Source: Streptomyces griseus subsp. griseus
Lineage (GTDB): Bacteria; Actinomycetota; Actinomycetes; Streptomycetales; Streptomycetaceae
Length of the DNA stretch: 64,000 nucleotides
Direction of reading: 5' to 3'
NCBI RefSeq assembly: GCF_000720255.1
Contig: NZ_JOJE01000013.1
Coordinates: 186,001-250,000 of the forward strand
The notes below the pieces were generated by a model. That model made no database searches. It saw only the letters and a list, made by a program, of their open reading frames with translations, and had not been told where the DNA came from. Positions 49,764 to 57,905 of the stretch are shown piece after piece; positions within the stretch are counted from its first letter, which is position 1, and each line of letters begins with the position of its first letter. The position numbers and the translations under genes were made by a program.

Positions 49764-50914
49764 GACTCCCGGCCCCGGGACGGGCCGGTCGCCGTGCGGT
49801 GCCAGAACTCCTTCATCAGCGGAGTCGGCGTGGGATTCTCCATCGCCACCTGGGTCAGCAGGATGGTGACCGTCCCGCTGGTGGGCACGACATGGGCCGT
49901 GGTCCCGGTGCCGCCGACCCAGCCGTACCGGCCGGGCACGTTCCACGGGTCCACCGGAGCGACATCCACACTGCCGCCGTAGCCCCAGCCCTGGCCCTCC
50001 ATGAAGAGGCGCCCGAGCTCCCGTTGTTCCGCGCTGAGGTGATTGCTCGTCATACGGCTCACCGACGTGGGGGAGAGGAGCCCGCCGCCCCCGTCCAGCA
50101 GCAGCCGGGCGAAGGCCAGCCAGTCGTCGGCCGTCGAGACCAGCCCACCGCCGCCGGCGGGGAAGGCCGGGACCCGGCTCCACTGCCCGTCCGGCCGGTC
50201 CGTCACCTCCAACGCCCCCACCCCATCGGGCCGGTAAGCGGTGGTGAACCGGTCCCGCTTGTCTTCCGGCACCTCGAACGCCGTGTCCTTCATGCCCAGC
50301 GGCTCGAACAGCCGCTCCGCCAGGAAGTCGGGGAGCGTACGCCCCGACGCCCGCGCGATCAGAACGCCCTGCAGGTCGGACGCCGTCTGGTACAGCCACG
50401 CCGCACCGGGCTGGTACAGCAGCGGCACCCGGGCGAGATCGGCCAGCCAGGTGTCCGGGTCGGGAAACGCCTGCGGGCCCCGCCCGTCCTTCTGCACCCC
50501 GAACAGGGCCTGCACCGCCGGGAGCGAGAAGTCCGAGGGGAACCCCCACCCGGGCCGGGAGCTCAGCAGGTCCGCGACGGTGATCGGACGGTCCGCCGGG
50601 ACCACGTCGTCCACGGGAGCGGACGGCGTACGGACCACGACCGGATCCGCCAGCTCCGGCAGCCACTCCGCCACCGGCGCCTCCAACGCCACCCGCCCCT
50701 CCTCCACCAGCATCAGCAGCGCCGCCGCCGTGATCGGCTTGGTGATCGAGGCGATCCGGAACAGCGACTCCCGGGTCATCGGGGCGGAGCCCTCGGCGTC
50801 GACCGAACCGACGGCCACCACCTCCACCTCGTCGCCGCGGGCCACCAGGCCCACCGCCCCCGGCACCGTGCCGTCGTCCACGCGCCGTCGCAGGGTCTCG
50901 TGCAGAACGCTCAT
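49760..50914 (-). CDS. Serine hydrolase (class C beta-lactamase family)
   Basis: A 384-residue penicillin-binding-fold hydrolase with S56-I-T-K59 (SxxK) in FRIASITKP, the second-motif tyrosine in LYQTASD, and H-V-V-P-T-S-G in place of the K-T-G motif. It has no signal peptide, which makes a cytoplasmic esterase or peptidase more likely than a true beta-lactamase. GAGAGG precedes ATG 50914. Confidence 0.87.
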   Translation of the reverse strand: MSVLHETLRRRVDDGTVPGAVGLVARGDEVEVVAVGSVDAEGSAPMTRESLFRIASITKPITAAALLMLVEEGRVALEAPVAEWLPELADPVVVRTPSAPVDDVVPADRPITVADLLSSRPGWGFPSDFSLPAVQALFGVQKDGRGPQAFPDPDTWLADLARVPLLYQPGAAWLYQTASDLQGVLIARASGRTLPDFLAERLFEPLGMKDTAFEVPEDKRDRFTTAYRPDGVGALEVTDRPDGQWSRVPAFPAGGGGLVSTADDWLAFARLLLDGGGGLLSPTSVSRMTSNHLSAEQRELGRLFMEGQGWGYGGSVDVAPVDPWNVPGRYGWVGGTGTTAHVVPTSGTVTILLTQVAMENPTPTPLMKEFWHRTATGPSRGRES

Positions 50915-50980
50915 GGCGGGCCTCTCCGATGCGTACGAGTCGTCACTCTCCCCGGCTATGACTCCCCGGCCCCCCGGAAC

Positions 50981-51199
50981 TCATCGCGGCCGAGACCCCT
51001 CCGAGGGATTCACCGTCGCCTGATGGGCCTCCGCCAGGTGCTCCTCGGCCTTCAGCCAGGGCAGGAACTGCGCCCCTTTGCGCCAGCCGCACGTCTCGCA
51101 CCGGATCGTGCGCTGCACGCCGGTGCGCTGCACCCGGACTATGTGCTCGCGGCCGTGCTGGTCCCAGCGGCTCACCTTGCTCGTGGACATCTGTGGCAT
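50981..51199 (-). CDS. Small protein with C-x2-C/H-x4-H zinc-finger-like pattern
   Basis: A roughly 72-residue protein containing RCETCGWRKGAQ and, 19 residues later, EEHLAEAHQ, which together could bind one zinc ion. It has a basic, nucleic-acid-friendly start (SKVSRWDQHGREHIVRV). Family unknown to me. Start choice is uncertain: ATG 51226, 51199 and 51190 are all in frame with no clear ribosome-binding site. Upstream 51200-51282 shows no other feature. Confidence 0.55.
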   Translation of the reverse strand: MPQMSTSKVSRWDQHGREHIVRVQRTGVQRTIRCETCGWRKGAQFLPWLKAEEHLAEAHQATVNPSEGSRPR

Positions 51200-51282
51200 G
51201 CGAGCAGTGTGGGGCCCGATCGACATCAAGGGGATGTCGCGGGTGACGAGTTGACCAAGTCGTAGCCGGAATGGTGGCCCGT

Positions 51283-52722
51283 TCAGCTCGTCGTACGCGG
51301 CAGCCGCAGGCTCAGCAGTCCGGTCAGGACCACTCCCGCCAGCTGCACCAGGAGCGTGGTGACCAGGGCATCCCGCATGCCCAGGCCGGGGATCAGGGAG
51401 AGGAAGAGGGTGCCCAGCGTGGCCACGCCGAGCGCCAGCGCCGACTGCTGGGTGGTGATCATCACGCCGCCGCCCACCCCGGCACGAGCGGCCGGCACCT
51501 CGGACAGCACGATCCGCAGCACGACGGGAAGCTGGAGCGCCTGCCCGGCACCGGCGACGGCCGCCCCGGGAAACAGCTCGACGAGGCCGAGGTCGGGCCA
51601 GGAATGCCAGGCCGCCCAGGCCATCAGGGCCACACCGATCCCCTGCAACACGGCACCCGCCGGCACCACCCGCGTGCCGTACCGGGCGACCAGCCGGGGC
51701 CCGGCGAGCGAGACGAAGAAGAACACCACCGCCATCGGCGCCAGCGCCAGTCCCGCCGCGACCGGACCGAGCCCGGCGCCCCGCTGCAACGCCACCGCGA
51801 TCACGAACATGAACCCGCTGAAGCCGATCCCGAACGGCACCAGCAGCACCAGACCCCGCCGCAGCGACACCAGCGCGAACAGGCTCGGCGGCACGAGCGG
51901 CGTACGGCCCCTCCGGTCCGCCCGGCGCTCCACCGCGTAGAATGCCGCCGCCGCGAACGGGAACGCCGCCAGCGACAGCCACGTCCACAGCGGCCACCCC
52001 GCGGCCCGCCCCTCGGTGAGCGGGGCGAGCAGCGTCAGCAGCGACACGGCGAGCAGGACGGTGCCGGGCCCGTCCACCGGCTCGGGACGCGCGGAGCGGG
52101 TCTCCGGCAGGACACGCGCGGCGAGAACCAGTCCGACCACGACGACGGGCACGTTGACGAGGAACACCGCGCGCCAGCCCGTACCGGCGAGGTCGGCGGC
52201 GACCAGCACGCCACCGAGGATCTGCCCCGCCACCATGGCCAGCCCGGCGGTCGCACCGTACAGTCCCATCGCCCGGGCGCGGCGCGCCCCGGACGTGGTC
52301 GCCTGGATGGTGGCCAGCACCTGCGGCAGCATCGCCGCGGCCGACGCGCCCTGCGCGACCCGCGCCGCCACCAGCGTCCAGGCGTCCGGCGCGAGCCCGC
52401 ACGCCAGCGAGGTCACGCCGAAGGCCGCCATCCCGCCGAGGAACAGGCGCCGCCGCCCGAACAGGTCACCGAGCCGGCCGCCGAGCACGAGCAGCACGGC
52501 GTACGCGACGCCGTACCCGGCGACGACGAGTTCGAGGACCGCCTCGCTCGCGGAGAGGTCCGCGCCGATGGTGGGCAGGGCGACGTTGACGATGAAGAAG
52601 TCGATGAGGGGGAGGGCGGCGGCGAGGAGCACGGTGAAAAGGCCGGGGCCGGTGAGGGTGGGGGAGCCGGCCGGTGCCGGGGCTGACGTGCGGGCAGGTA
52701 TCTCGGTATGGATGTCGGTCAC
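51283..52722 (-). CDS. MFS transporter, DHA2-like drug exporter
   Basis: A 479-residue permease with about fourteen helices, LIDFFIVNVALPTIGADL in helix 1 and GRLGDLFGRRRLFLGG (motif A). It is divergent from an XRE regulator with a palindromic promoter region, the same layout as 12204-14634. A promoter TTGCCA-N17-GATAAG can be read toward it (52793-52765 on the minus strand). GTG 52722 starts a short soluble tail before helix 1. Confidence 0.88.
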   Translation of the reverse strand: MTDIHTEIPARTSAPAPAGSPTLTGPGLFTVLLAAALPLIDFFIVNVALPTIGADLSASEAVLELVVAGYGVAYAVLLVLGGRLGDLFGRRRLFLGGMAAFGVTSLACGLAPDAWTLVAARVAQGASAAAMLPQVLATIQATTSGARRARAMGLYGATAGLAMVAGQILGGVLVAADLAGTGWRAVFLVNVPVVVVGLVLAARVLPETRSARPEPVDGPGTVLLAVSLLTLLAPLTEGRAAGWPLWTWLSLAAFPFAAAAFYAVERRADRRGRTPLVPPSLFALVSLRRGLVLLVPFGIGFSGFMFVIAVALQRGAGLGPVAAGLALAPMAVVFFFVSLAGPRLVARYGTRVVPAGAVLQGIGVALMAWAAWHSWPDLGLVELFPGAAVAGAGQALQLPVVLRIVLSEVPAARAGVGGGVMITTQQSALALGVATLGTLFLSLIPGLGMRDALVTTLLVQLAGVVLTGLLSLRLPRTTS

Positions 52723-52749
52723 GAGGACGACCCTGCGCTCAGCCGGAGC

Positions 52750-52791
52750 CTGGTACCAGAGTCTCCTTATCCTGGTAGAACGAGTACCTGG
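52750..52791. promoter_or_regulatory. Paired CTGGTA operator sites between MFS and XRE genes
   Basis: CTGGTACCAG (52750-52759) is a perfect palindrome. A second spaced copy consists of CCTGGTA (52771-52777) and TACCTGG (52785-52791), one mismatch from a perfect inverted pair. The second lies inside the spacer of the predicted MFS promoter, so occupancy would block it. The adjacent XRE regulator is the likely binder. Confidence 0.55.
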
Positions 52792-52824
52792 CAACAGGGT
52801 CCGGCGGACGGCAGTCTGGAGGGC

Positions 52825-53730
52825 ATGACCACGATGTCCGAGGCGACGCCCCCGCGCCACATGGCCGGCGCCGAGACGCAGATACGGCGGCACGAACTGG
52901 CCGTCTTCCTGCGCAGCCGCCGTGAGCGGATCACCCCCGAGCAGGTGGGCCTGCCACGCGGCCGGCGCCGGCGCACGCCCGGCCTGCGCCGCGAGGAGGT
53001 GGCCCAGCTCTCGGCGGTCGGCGTCACCTGGTACACCTGGCTCGAACAGGCCCGGGACATCCAGGTCTCCGTCCAGGTCCTGGACGCCCTCGCCCGCACC
53101 CTCCGCCTGGACGCCGGCGAACGCGCCCACCTCTTCCAACTCGCGGGCTCCACCGACCCGACGCCCGCCGCGGAGTGCCCCAGCGTCACACCGGCGCTCC
53201 GCCGGATGCTGCGCGAGCTGGAGCCGATCCCGGCGTGCATCCAGAACAGCCGGTACGACATCCTCGCCTACAACCGCACCTACGCCCGCCTGTTGGGCGA
53301 CCTGGACGCGGTGCCGCCCGAGGACCGCAACTGCCTCGTCCTCATCCACACCGACCCCGCCTGGCGCGCGGCGATCCTCCACCTCGACGAGTCCAGACGG
53401 CTCATGGCAGCGAAGTTCCGCGCCTCCATGGCGGGCCACCTGACCGAGCCGGCCTGGAAGATGCTGGTCAACCGCCTGAAGACGGAATCCCCCGAGTTCC
53501 GCGAGAACTGGGAGCGCTACGAGGTGGTCGTCAACCGCGGCAAGACCAAACAGTTCCTCAACCCCTCCGTAGGCCTCCTCACCCTCGACCACACCGACCT
53601 GTGGCTCAGCCCGGACTTCGGCGCGCGCATGGTGACGTACGTACCGGTGGACGCGGAGTCGAGGGAACGCCTGGAGAAGCTGCGGGAGTTGGTGTCGGTG
53701 GCCTCGGTTGAACCGGGGGTGCCCGCGTGA
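52825..53730 (+). CDS. XRE-family regulator with MmyB-type domain
   Basis: A 301-residue regulator of the same family as those at 13756 and 21577. The helix-turn-helix is GRRRRTPGLRREEVAQLSAV then TWYTWLEQARD, and the ligand-binding domain ends with LNPSVGLLTLDHTDLWL. It is divergent from an MFS exporter. ATG 52825 follows GGAGGG closely; ATG 52834 has better spacing. Its stop overlaps the start of the colicin-immunity-like gene (GTGA). Confidence 0.9.
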   Translation: MTTMSEATPPRHMAGAETQIRRHELAVFLRSRRERITPEQVGLPRGRRRRTPGLRREEVAQLSAVGVTWYTWLEQARDIQVSVQVLDALARTLRLDAGERAHLFQLAGSTDPTPAAECPSVTPALRRMLRELEPIPACIQNSRYDILAYNRTYARLLGDLDAVPPEDRNCLVLIHTDPAWRAAILHLDESRRLMAAKFRASMAGHLTEPAWKMLVNRLKTESPEFRENWERYEVVVNRGKTKQFLNPSVGLLTLDHTDLWLSPDFGARMVTYVPVDAESRERLEKLRELVSVASVEPGVPA

Positions 53731-53945
53731 CGCGTGAGCAACTCGTGGAGCTGGTCGGAAGGATCATGTCCGCGGAGGGAACCGAGGAGGAGGAGACCGA
53801 GATGATCGAGACCCTCGAAAGCAACGTGCTGCATCCTCGCGCGCTCAACCTCATCTTCCATCCGCGGGCAGAGGGCCTACCGGACGGCCCCACGCCTGAG
53901 CAGATCGTGGACGCCGCGCTGGCCTACAGACCGATCGCGCTGTGA
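53727..53945 (+). CDS. Colicin E-type bacteriocin immunity protein homologue
   Basis: A 72-residue acidic helical protein. It aligns with Im proteins of E-group DNase colicins: an acidic helix (EGTEEEETEMIETLESN), then L-H-P-R-A-L-N-L-I-F-H-P and G-P-T-P-E-Q-I-V. These correspond to E-H-P-x-G-S-D-L-I-x-Y-P and D-S-P-x-G-I-V in Im9-type proteins. Those proteins bind a nuclease toxin tightly. No toxin gene is nearby, so it is an orphan. GTG 53727 overlaps the regulator stop; the next gene may also be co-transcribed. Confidence 0.7.
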   Translation: MTREQLVELVGRIMSAEGTEEEETEMIETLESNVLHPRALNLIFHPRAEGLPDGPTPEQIVDAALAYRPIAL

Positions 53946-54016
53946 GTGAGGGACGTGAGCGGCGAGACAGGACCGGCCCATCAGTCACCGTGGGGGCGGC
54001 AGCGGAGGATGACCCC

Positions 54017-54277
54017 ATGGCCGACGATCTCGTGAGGTTCCTCCGCGCCCGCACCATGGACGACAACCACGCCTATGCCTACGTGGCGCACACCTTCGGT
54101 GAAGACGCTCTGCTGGACAGCCACCTGCCCACGCTCGACCTGATCGACATGCCGGCCCGGGACCACGCGACGATGGATCCCGCGGACTCCCGCTTCGACG
54201 GCACCACCTACACCCTCCGCGTACTCGCTCAGGCGTACGCCGAGCACCCCGACTACCGCGAGGAGTGGCGCCCGTAG
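54017..54277 (+). CDS. Short DUF6221-like protein
   Basis: An 86-residue protein that begins MADDLVRFLRAR and ends YAEHPDYREEWRP, the terminal signatures of the Streptomyces DUF6221 family. The middle is shorter than usual and lacks the W-rich part, so it may be an internally shortened member. GGAGG lies eight bases before ATG 54017; the frame opens earlier at GTG 53942, which overlaps the preceding stop. No function is known. Confidence 0.65.
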   Translation: MADDLVRFLRARTMDDNHAYAYVAHTFGEDALLDSHLPTLDLIDMPARDHATMDPADSRFDGTTYTLRVLAQAYAEHPDYREEWRP

Positions 54278-54318
54278 CCGGGTCGCGATGGTCGTGCGAC
54301 ACCGCCCAGGGTGATCCG

Positions 54319-54560
54319 ATGGACCTCGGGGCGGTGCTGATCGCGATGGCCGGTGTGGCGGGGACGCTCGGGGGCGCGCTTCTCACCCAGCGGGGTGCGG
54401 ACAGGGCCAAGAGGGCGCGAGTCGGAGATGGCCCACGCCCTTCAGGAGGCTTGCGAGAGCCGTGATTCGCGGCGGCGCTGCTATACGGAACCGCACCGTG
54501 ACGCACGGCAGTTCTGCAACGCACTCAGCCGGCACCTGTACGTCATGCGGGACGGGGCGC
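54319..54560 (+). pseudogene. Broken small membrane-associated protein gene
   Basis: Frame 54319 encodes MDLGAVLIAMAGVAGTLGGA and L-L-T-Q-R-G-A-D-R-A-K-R, the helix and basic loop of a small Streptomyces protein type I recognise. One extra G in the GGG run at 54413-54415 then throws the frame. Removing it continues with R-E-S-E-M-A-H-A-L-Q-E-A and ARQFCNALSRHLYVMRD, which fits the same protein. Beyond ~54560 the likeness stops, so the gene is also truncated. Confidence 0.6.
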
Positions 54561-55101
54561 CCGGCGGTGAACGTACCTACCGCGTGAACGGAGGGACTCC
54601 GGCTCACCTGCACCAATGCGCCGATCAGGGTACCCGTCCGGCTCCCCCGGCCGGCGTCGGTACCGCCCGCGTCGCCGGGTACCGCGCTGTCAGCCGCTAC
54701 CAGGGCTACGCCTCGCGGGCCAGGTCGTGCGCGGGGAGCCGCCCCGTGCACAGGTAGGCGTTGACGCGCCTGCCGACGCAGGCTTGCCGTACTCGCCGTA
54801 CAGGCCGGGCCGGCGGGGGTCCTTCAGGGTGAGGAACAGCTCCGACACCGCGCCGCTCGGCCACGTCACCGCGGACGATCGCGGTCATCCGGCTGGCGGA
54901 GGCCCAGCCCACCCCGGTCAGCAGGAACTCCAGCCGCTCGGTGCGGAATTTCGTGACGTTCGGGGTGGGGAGTTGACTGACCGTCGACATCCGGTCGTGT
55001 CGGCCGCACGGACGACCGCCCAGCGTGTGCGAAACAAAACGCGCTCGCCATCGCATCAATGCATACGGGGGAGTGGTTCCTCCGGGATGGGAGAGTGCAC
55101 A
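54561..55101. other. Decayed region, no intact gene
   Basis: No frame here combines start, ribosome-binding site and plausible protein. On the minus strand, 54990-54706 reads MSTVSQLPTPNVTKFRTERL and later VNAYLCTGRLPAHDLA. A second minus-strand frame between gives LFLTLKDPRRPGLYGEYGKP, so it may be a gene broken by two frameshifts. The last ~70 bp hold the leader of the next secreted-protein gene. Confidence 0.4.
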
Positions 55102-56250
55102 GTGACGGTCAAACGCAGGATCGCCGCGCTCCTGGCGGGGGTTGGGGCGATCACGATGGTCATCAGCGGACCCGCCGCGGCCGGGCCGACAGGTGACGGG
55201 GCGTGGGTGGAAACGTCGACGGGCCGGGTCTCGGTGATGACCGTGGCTCAGCCGAGCCCGTCCAAGACCTGGGCCGGAGGTGCCGTGATCGTCGAGCCCC
55301 CGGACGGCACGGTCCGGTTCACGCCCACCATGTACGAGCGCGACCTCGCCCGAGGCGGGGCATGGAAGCAGACAGTGCTCCAGGGCGCCGAAGCGTGGAA
55401 CAGCAGAATCAACGACATCGCCACCGCGGCCGACGGCTCGGCGTTCTTCGTCGGTGACCAGGGACGAGACGGCCAAGGCGTCCTGGTCGGGCGCTATGTG
55501 GCGGGCGCCTGGCAGCTGACTCCCAGCACGGGTCTGCCTGCCGGGACGGTCGAGGCCAGTCTGCTCTCGGTGAGTGCGGCCTCCGGCCGGGACGCCTGGG
55601 CGGTGGGCCAGGGCTATACGCAGGACACTTACACCCAGTTCCCGGTCGTACAGCACTGGGACGGCCGGCGGTGGCGGTCCGTGCAGATCCCGGGGTCGGC
55701 GAACTGGGGCCTGAACCAGGTCAAGGAGGTGACGCCGAACGACGTATGGATAGTCGGCGTGGACTACGACACCGGTCAGTCCGTCGCCGTGCACTGGGAC
55801 GGCCACCGGTGGACGCGGACGCCCACCCCGGCGTTCCCCGACTCGGCGATCCTCTTCGACGTCGCCGCCCGCACACCGACGGACGTCTGGGCGGTGGGGT
55901 GGTCCCGCGACACCGACAAGCAGCGCCCGGCGGGGCTGGCCCTGCATTGGGACGGCACCTCGTGGACGCAGGTTCCCCTGCCCGCAGGCACCTTCTCACT
56001 GCAGGCCGTGACCCTGCGCCCGCACGGCGGACTCGCCGTCGTGGGCGGCAACGACGACGCGGCTGTCGGCATGACCTGGACGCCCGCTGCGGGTTGGCGG
56101 TCGCTCGGCCTGCCGGAGAACGATCCGCAACTCCCCCTCGGCGTCAACTCTGTGGTGTCCTCCGGCACGCACTTGACCGTTGGCGGCTGGCACTACCTGT
56201 CCGGCGACGATGGCGACTCGTTCGCGAGCGGCGCCATCCTGACCAGGTAG
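55102..56250 (+). CDS. Secreted beta-propeller-like repeat protein
   Basis: A 382-residue protein with a signal peptide (MTVKRRIAALLAGVGAITMV, cleavage after A-A-A near residue 27). Three or more repeats follow of the form D-x-W-x-V-G ... V-x-H-W-D-G-x-x-W, spaced about 50 residues (VVQHWDGRRW, VAVHWDGHRW, LALHWDGTSW). This suggests a propeller fold. No catalytic motif is visible. GTG 55102 has GGGAG eight bases upstream; ATG 55087 is possible. It is probably a binding protein outside the cell. Confidence 0.75.
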   Translation: MTVKRRIAALLAGVGAITMVISGPAAAGPTGDGAWVETSTGRVSVMTVAQPSPSKTWAGGAVIVEPPDGTVRFTPTMYERDLARGGAWKQTVLQGAEAWNSRINDIATAADGSAFFVGDQGRDGQGVLVGRYVAGAWQLTPSTGLPAGTVEASLLSVSAASGRDAWAVGQGYTQDTYTQFPVVQHWDGRRWRSVQIPGSANWGLNQVKEVTPNDVWIVGVDYDTGQSVAVHWDGHRWTRTPTPAFPDSAILFDVAARTPTDVWAVGWSRDTDKQRPAGLALHWDGTSWTQVPLPAGTFSLQAVTLRPHGGLAVVGGNDDAAVGMTWTPAAGWRSLGLPENDPQLPLGVNSVVSSGTHLTVGGWHYLSGDDGDSFASGAILTR

Positions 56251-56363
56251 AGCGGCTTTGACTGCCGGGAGGTGTGCGAGGGCGACCCGCCGCGCCCTGC
56301 GGGACGCCTTCCGGCTCCGGGGCGCACTGAAAGACGGTACCCGTCCGGCGTCCCCGGCCCCAC

Positions 56364-57818
56364 CTACGCGCTGACCCCCGCCGCCTCCCGCACCTCCGCC
56401 GACTCCAGCCGCTCCGCCGTCCGCTCGGCCGTACGTCGGGCCCACGGCCCCGTCGTCAGCGTGCCGAGCGCGAGCACCGCGGCTCCGCAGGCCGTCAGGA
56501 TCCACCAACCCGGCGTCGCCGCCGAGACGAACGTCTCCCGGTACGACGAGGACCCCACGCCCGCCGCCAGCACCGCGCCGACCACCGCGACTCCCAGCGT
56601 CTGGCCGAGCTGGCGGCTCGTGGAGGCGACGGCCGCCGCCACGCCGGCCTGGGCTCGGGGCATGCCGGAGACCGCGGTGTTGGTGATGGGGGCGTTGACG
56701 AAGCCGAAGCCGATGCCGAAGAGGACGTAGCCGAGGAAGAGGGTGGTGTTGGAGGTCTCGGCGTCGAAGGCGGCGAAGAGGACGCCGCTCGTCGTCATGG
56801 CCAAGCCGGCGACGACCAACGGCAGACGGGGGCCCCTGGTGCCGATCAGGCGGCCGGAGAGGGGTGCGCAGAGGAACGTCGGCGCCGCCATGGGGAGCAT
56901 CCACAGGCCGGCGTGCAGTGCGTCCAGGCCGCGGACGTTCTGGAGGTAGAGGGTGGAGAGGAAGAGGAAGCCGCCCAGCGCGGCGAACGCGCTGATCGCT
57001 ATCACCGTCGCCCCGCTGAACGGTGCCGAGCGGAAGAAGCGCAGGTCGATGAGAGGTTCAGGGCGGCGGGGTTCGTACGCCAGCAGGCCCAGCAGCGCGG
57101 CCAGCGCCAGCGCCGCGTACGGCGCGACCGACGCGAACCCCGCGTTCGGCGCCTCGATGATCGCGTACGTCAGAGAGCCGAAGAGGACGATCACCAGGAG
57201 CTGGCCCAGTGGGTCGGGGCGGCGGGCCTTCGGGGCCCGGGACTCGGGGACGTAGCGGAGGGTGAGGAGGAGGGCTGCCAGGCCCACCGGCAGGTTGAGC
57301 CAGAAGATCGAGCGCCAGCCGACCGACTCCACCAGCAGGCCGCCCACCAGCGGGCCCGCCGCCATGGAGATGCCCACCACCGCTCCCCACACGCCGATCG
57401 CCCTCGCGCGCTCACGCGGGTCCGTGAAGGTGTTGGTGATGATCGACATGGCGACCGGGTTGAGCATCGAACCACCGACGGCCTGCCCCATCCGGGCCGC
57501 GATCAGCAGGTCCAGGTTCGGTGCCAGGGAGCACAGCAGGGAACCCACCGAGAACACGACCAGGCCCGCCATGAAGATCCGCTTGCGGCCGAGCCGGTCG
57601 GCCGTGGAGCCCGCGAGCATCAGCAGGGAGGCCAGGACGAGGGTGTACGCGTCGATCGTCCACTGCAGGCCCGACGTGGACGCGCCCAGGTCGCGCTGCA
57701 GGGAGGGCAGGGCCACGTTCAGGACCGTGTTGTCCAGACTCACGATCAGCAGACTCATGCAGCAGATCAGCAGGACGAGCAGACGGCGGCGGGGGCTGAG
57801 CTCGGGCATGGGTTCCAT
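56364..57818 (-). CDS. MFS transporter, DHA2-like (EmrB/QacA) drug exporter
   Basis: A 484-residue fourteen-helix permease: LDNTVLNVALPSLQRDL in helix 1, GSTADRLGRKRIFMAG (motif A), and GPLVGGLLVESVGWRSIFWLN (motif C/antiporter region). It should export a hydrophobic compound with proton exchange. No regulator adjoins it, but an AT-rich cluster of palindromes lies upstream. ATG 57818 or 57809 may be the start. The converging 56251-56363 gap has only GC-rich inverted segments. Confidence 0.88.
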   Translation of the reverse strand: MEPMPELSPRRRLLVLLICCMSLLIVSLDNTVLNVALPSLQRDLGASTSGLQWTIDAYTLVLASLLMLAGSTADRLGRKRIFMAGLVVFSVGSLLCSLAPNLDLLIAARMGQAVGGSMLNPVAMSIITNTFTDPRERARAIGVWGAVVGISMAAGPLVGGLLVESVGWRSIFWLNLPVGLAALLLTLRYVPESRAPKARRPDPLGQLLVIVLFGSLTYAIIEAPNAGFASVAPYAALALAALLGLLAYEPRRPEPLIDLRFFRSAPFSGATVIAISAFAALGGFLFLSTLYLQNVRGLDALHAGLWMLPMAAPTFLCAPLSGRLIGTRGPRLPLVVAGLAMTTSGVLFAAFDAETSNTTLFLGYVLFGIGFGFVNAPITNTAVSGMPRAQAGVAAAVASTSRQLGQTLGVAVVGAVLAAGVGSSSYRETFVSAATPGWWILTACGAAVLALGTLTTGPWARRTAERTAERLESAEVREAAGVSA

Positions 57819-57840
57819 CGTACGCCCAATCGATAGTGCG

Positions 57841-57867
57841 GTTAACTAATGACCATTACATGATCAT
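57841..57867. promoter_or_regulatory. AT-rich palindrome cluster before the MFS gene
   Basis: Three dyads follow one another: GTTAAC (57841-57846), TAATG-AC-CATTA (57847-57858) and ATGATCAT (57860-57867). Their AT content is far above the surroundings. The 12-bp central dyad resembles MarR-type sites. It lies in the promoter space between the divergent MFS and dusB genes. Confidence 0.45.
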
Positions 57868-57905
57868 TGCGTCTCGCCCTTTCCCGCGTGCGCCACAATG
57901 GGGGA

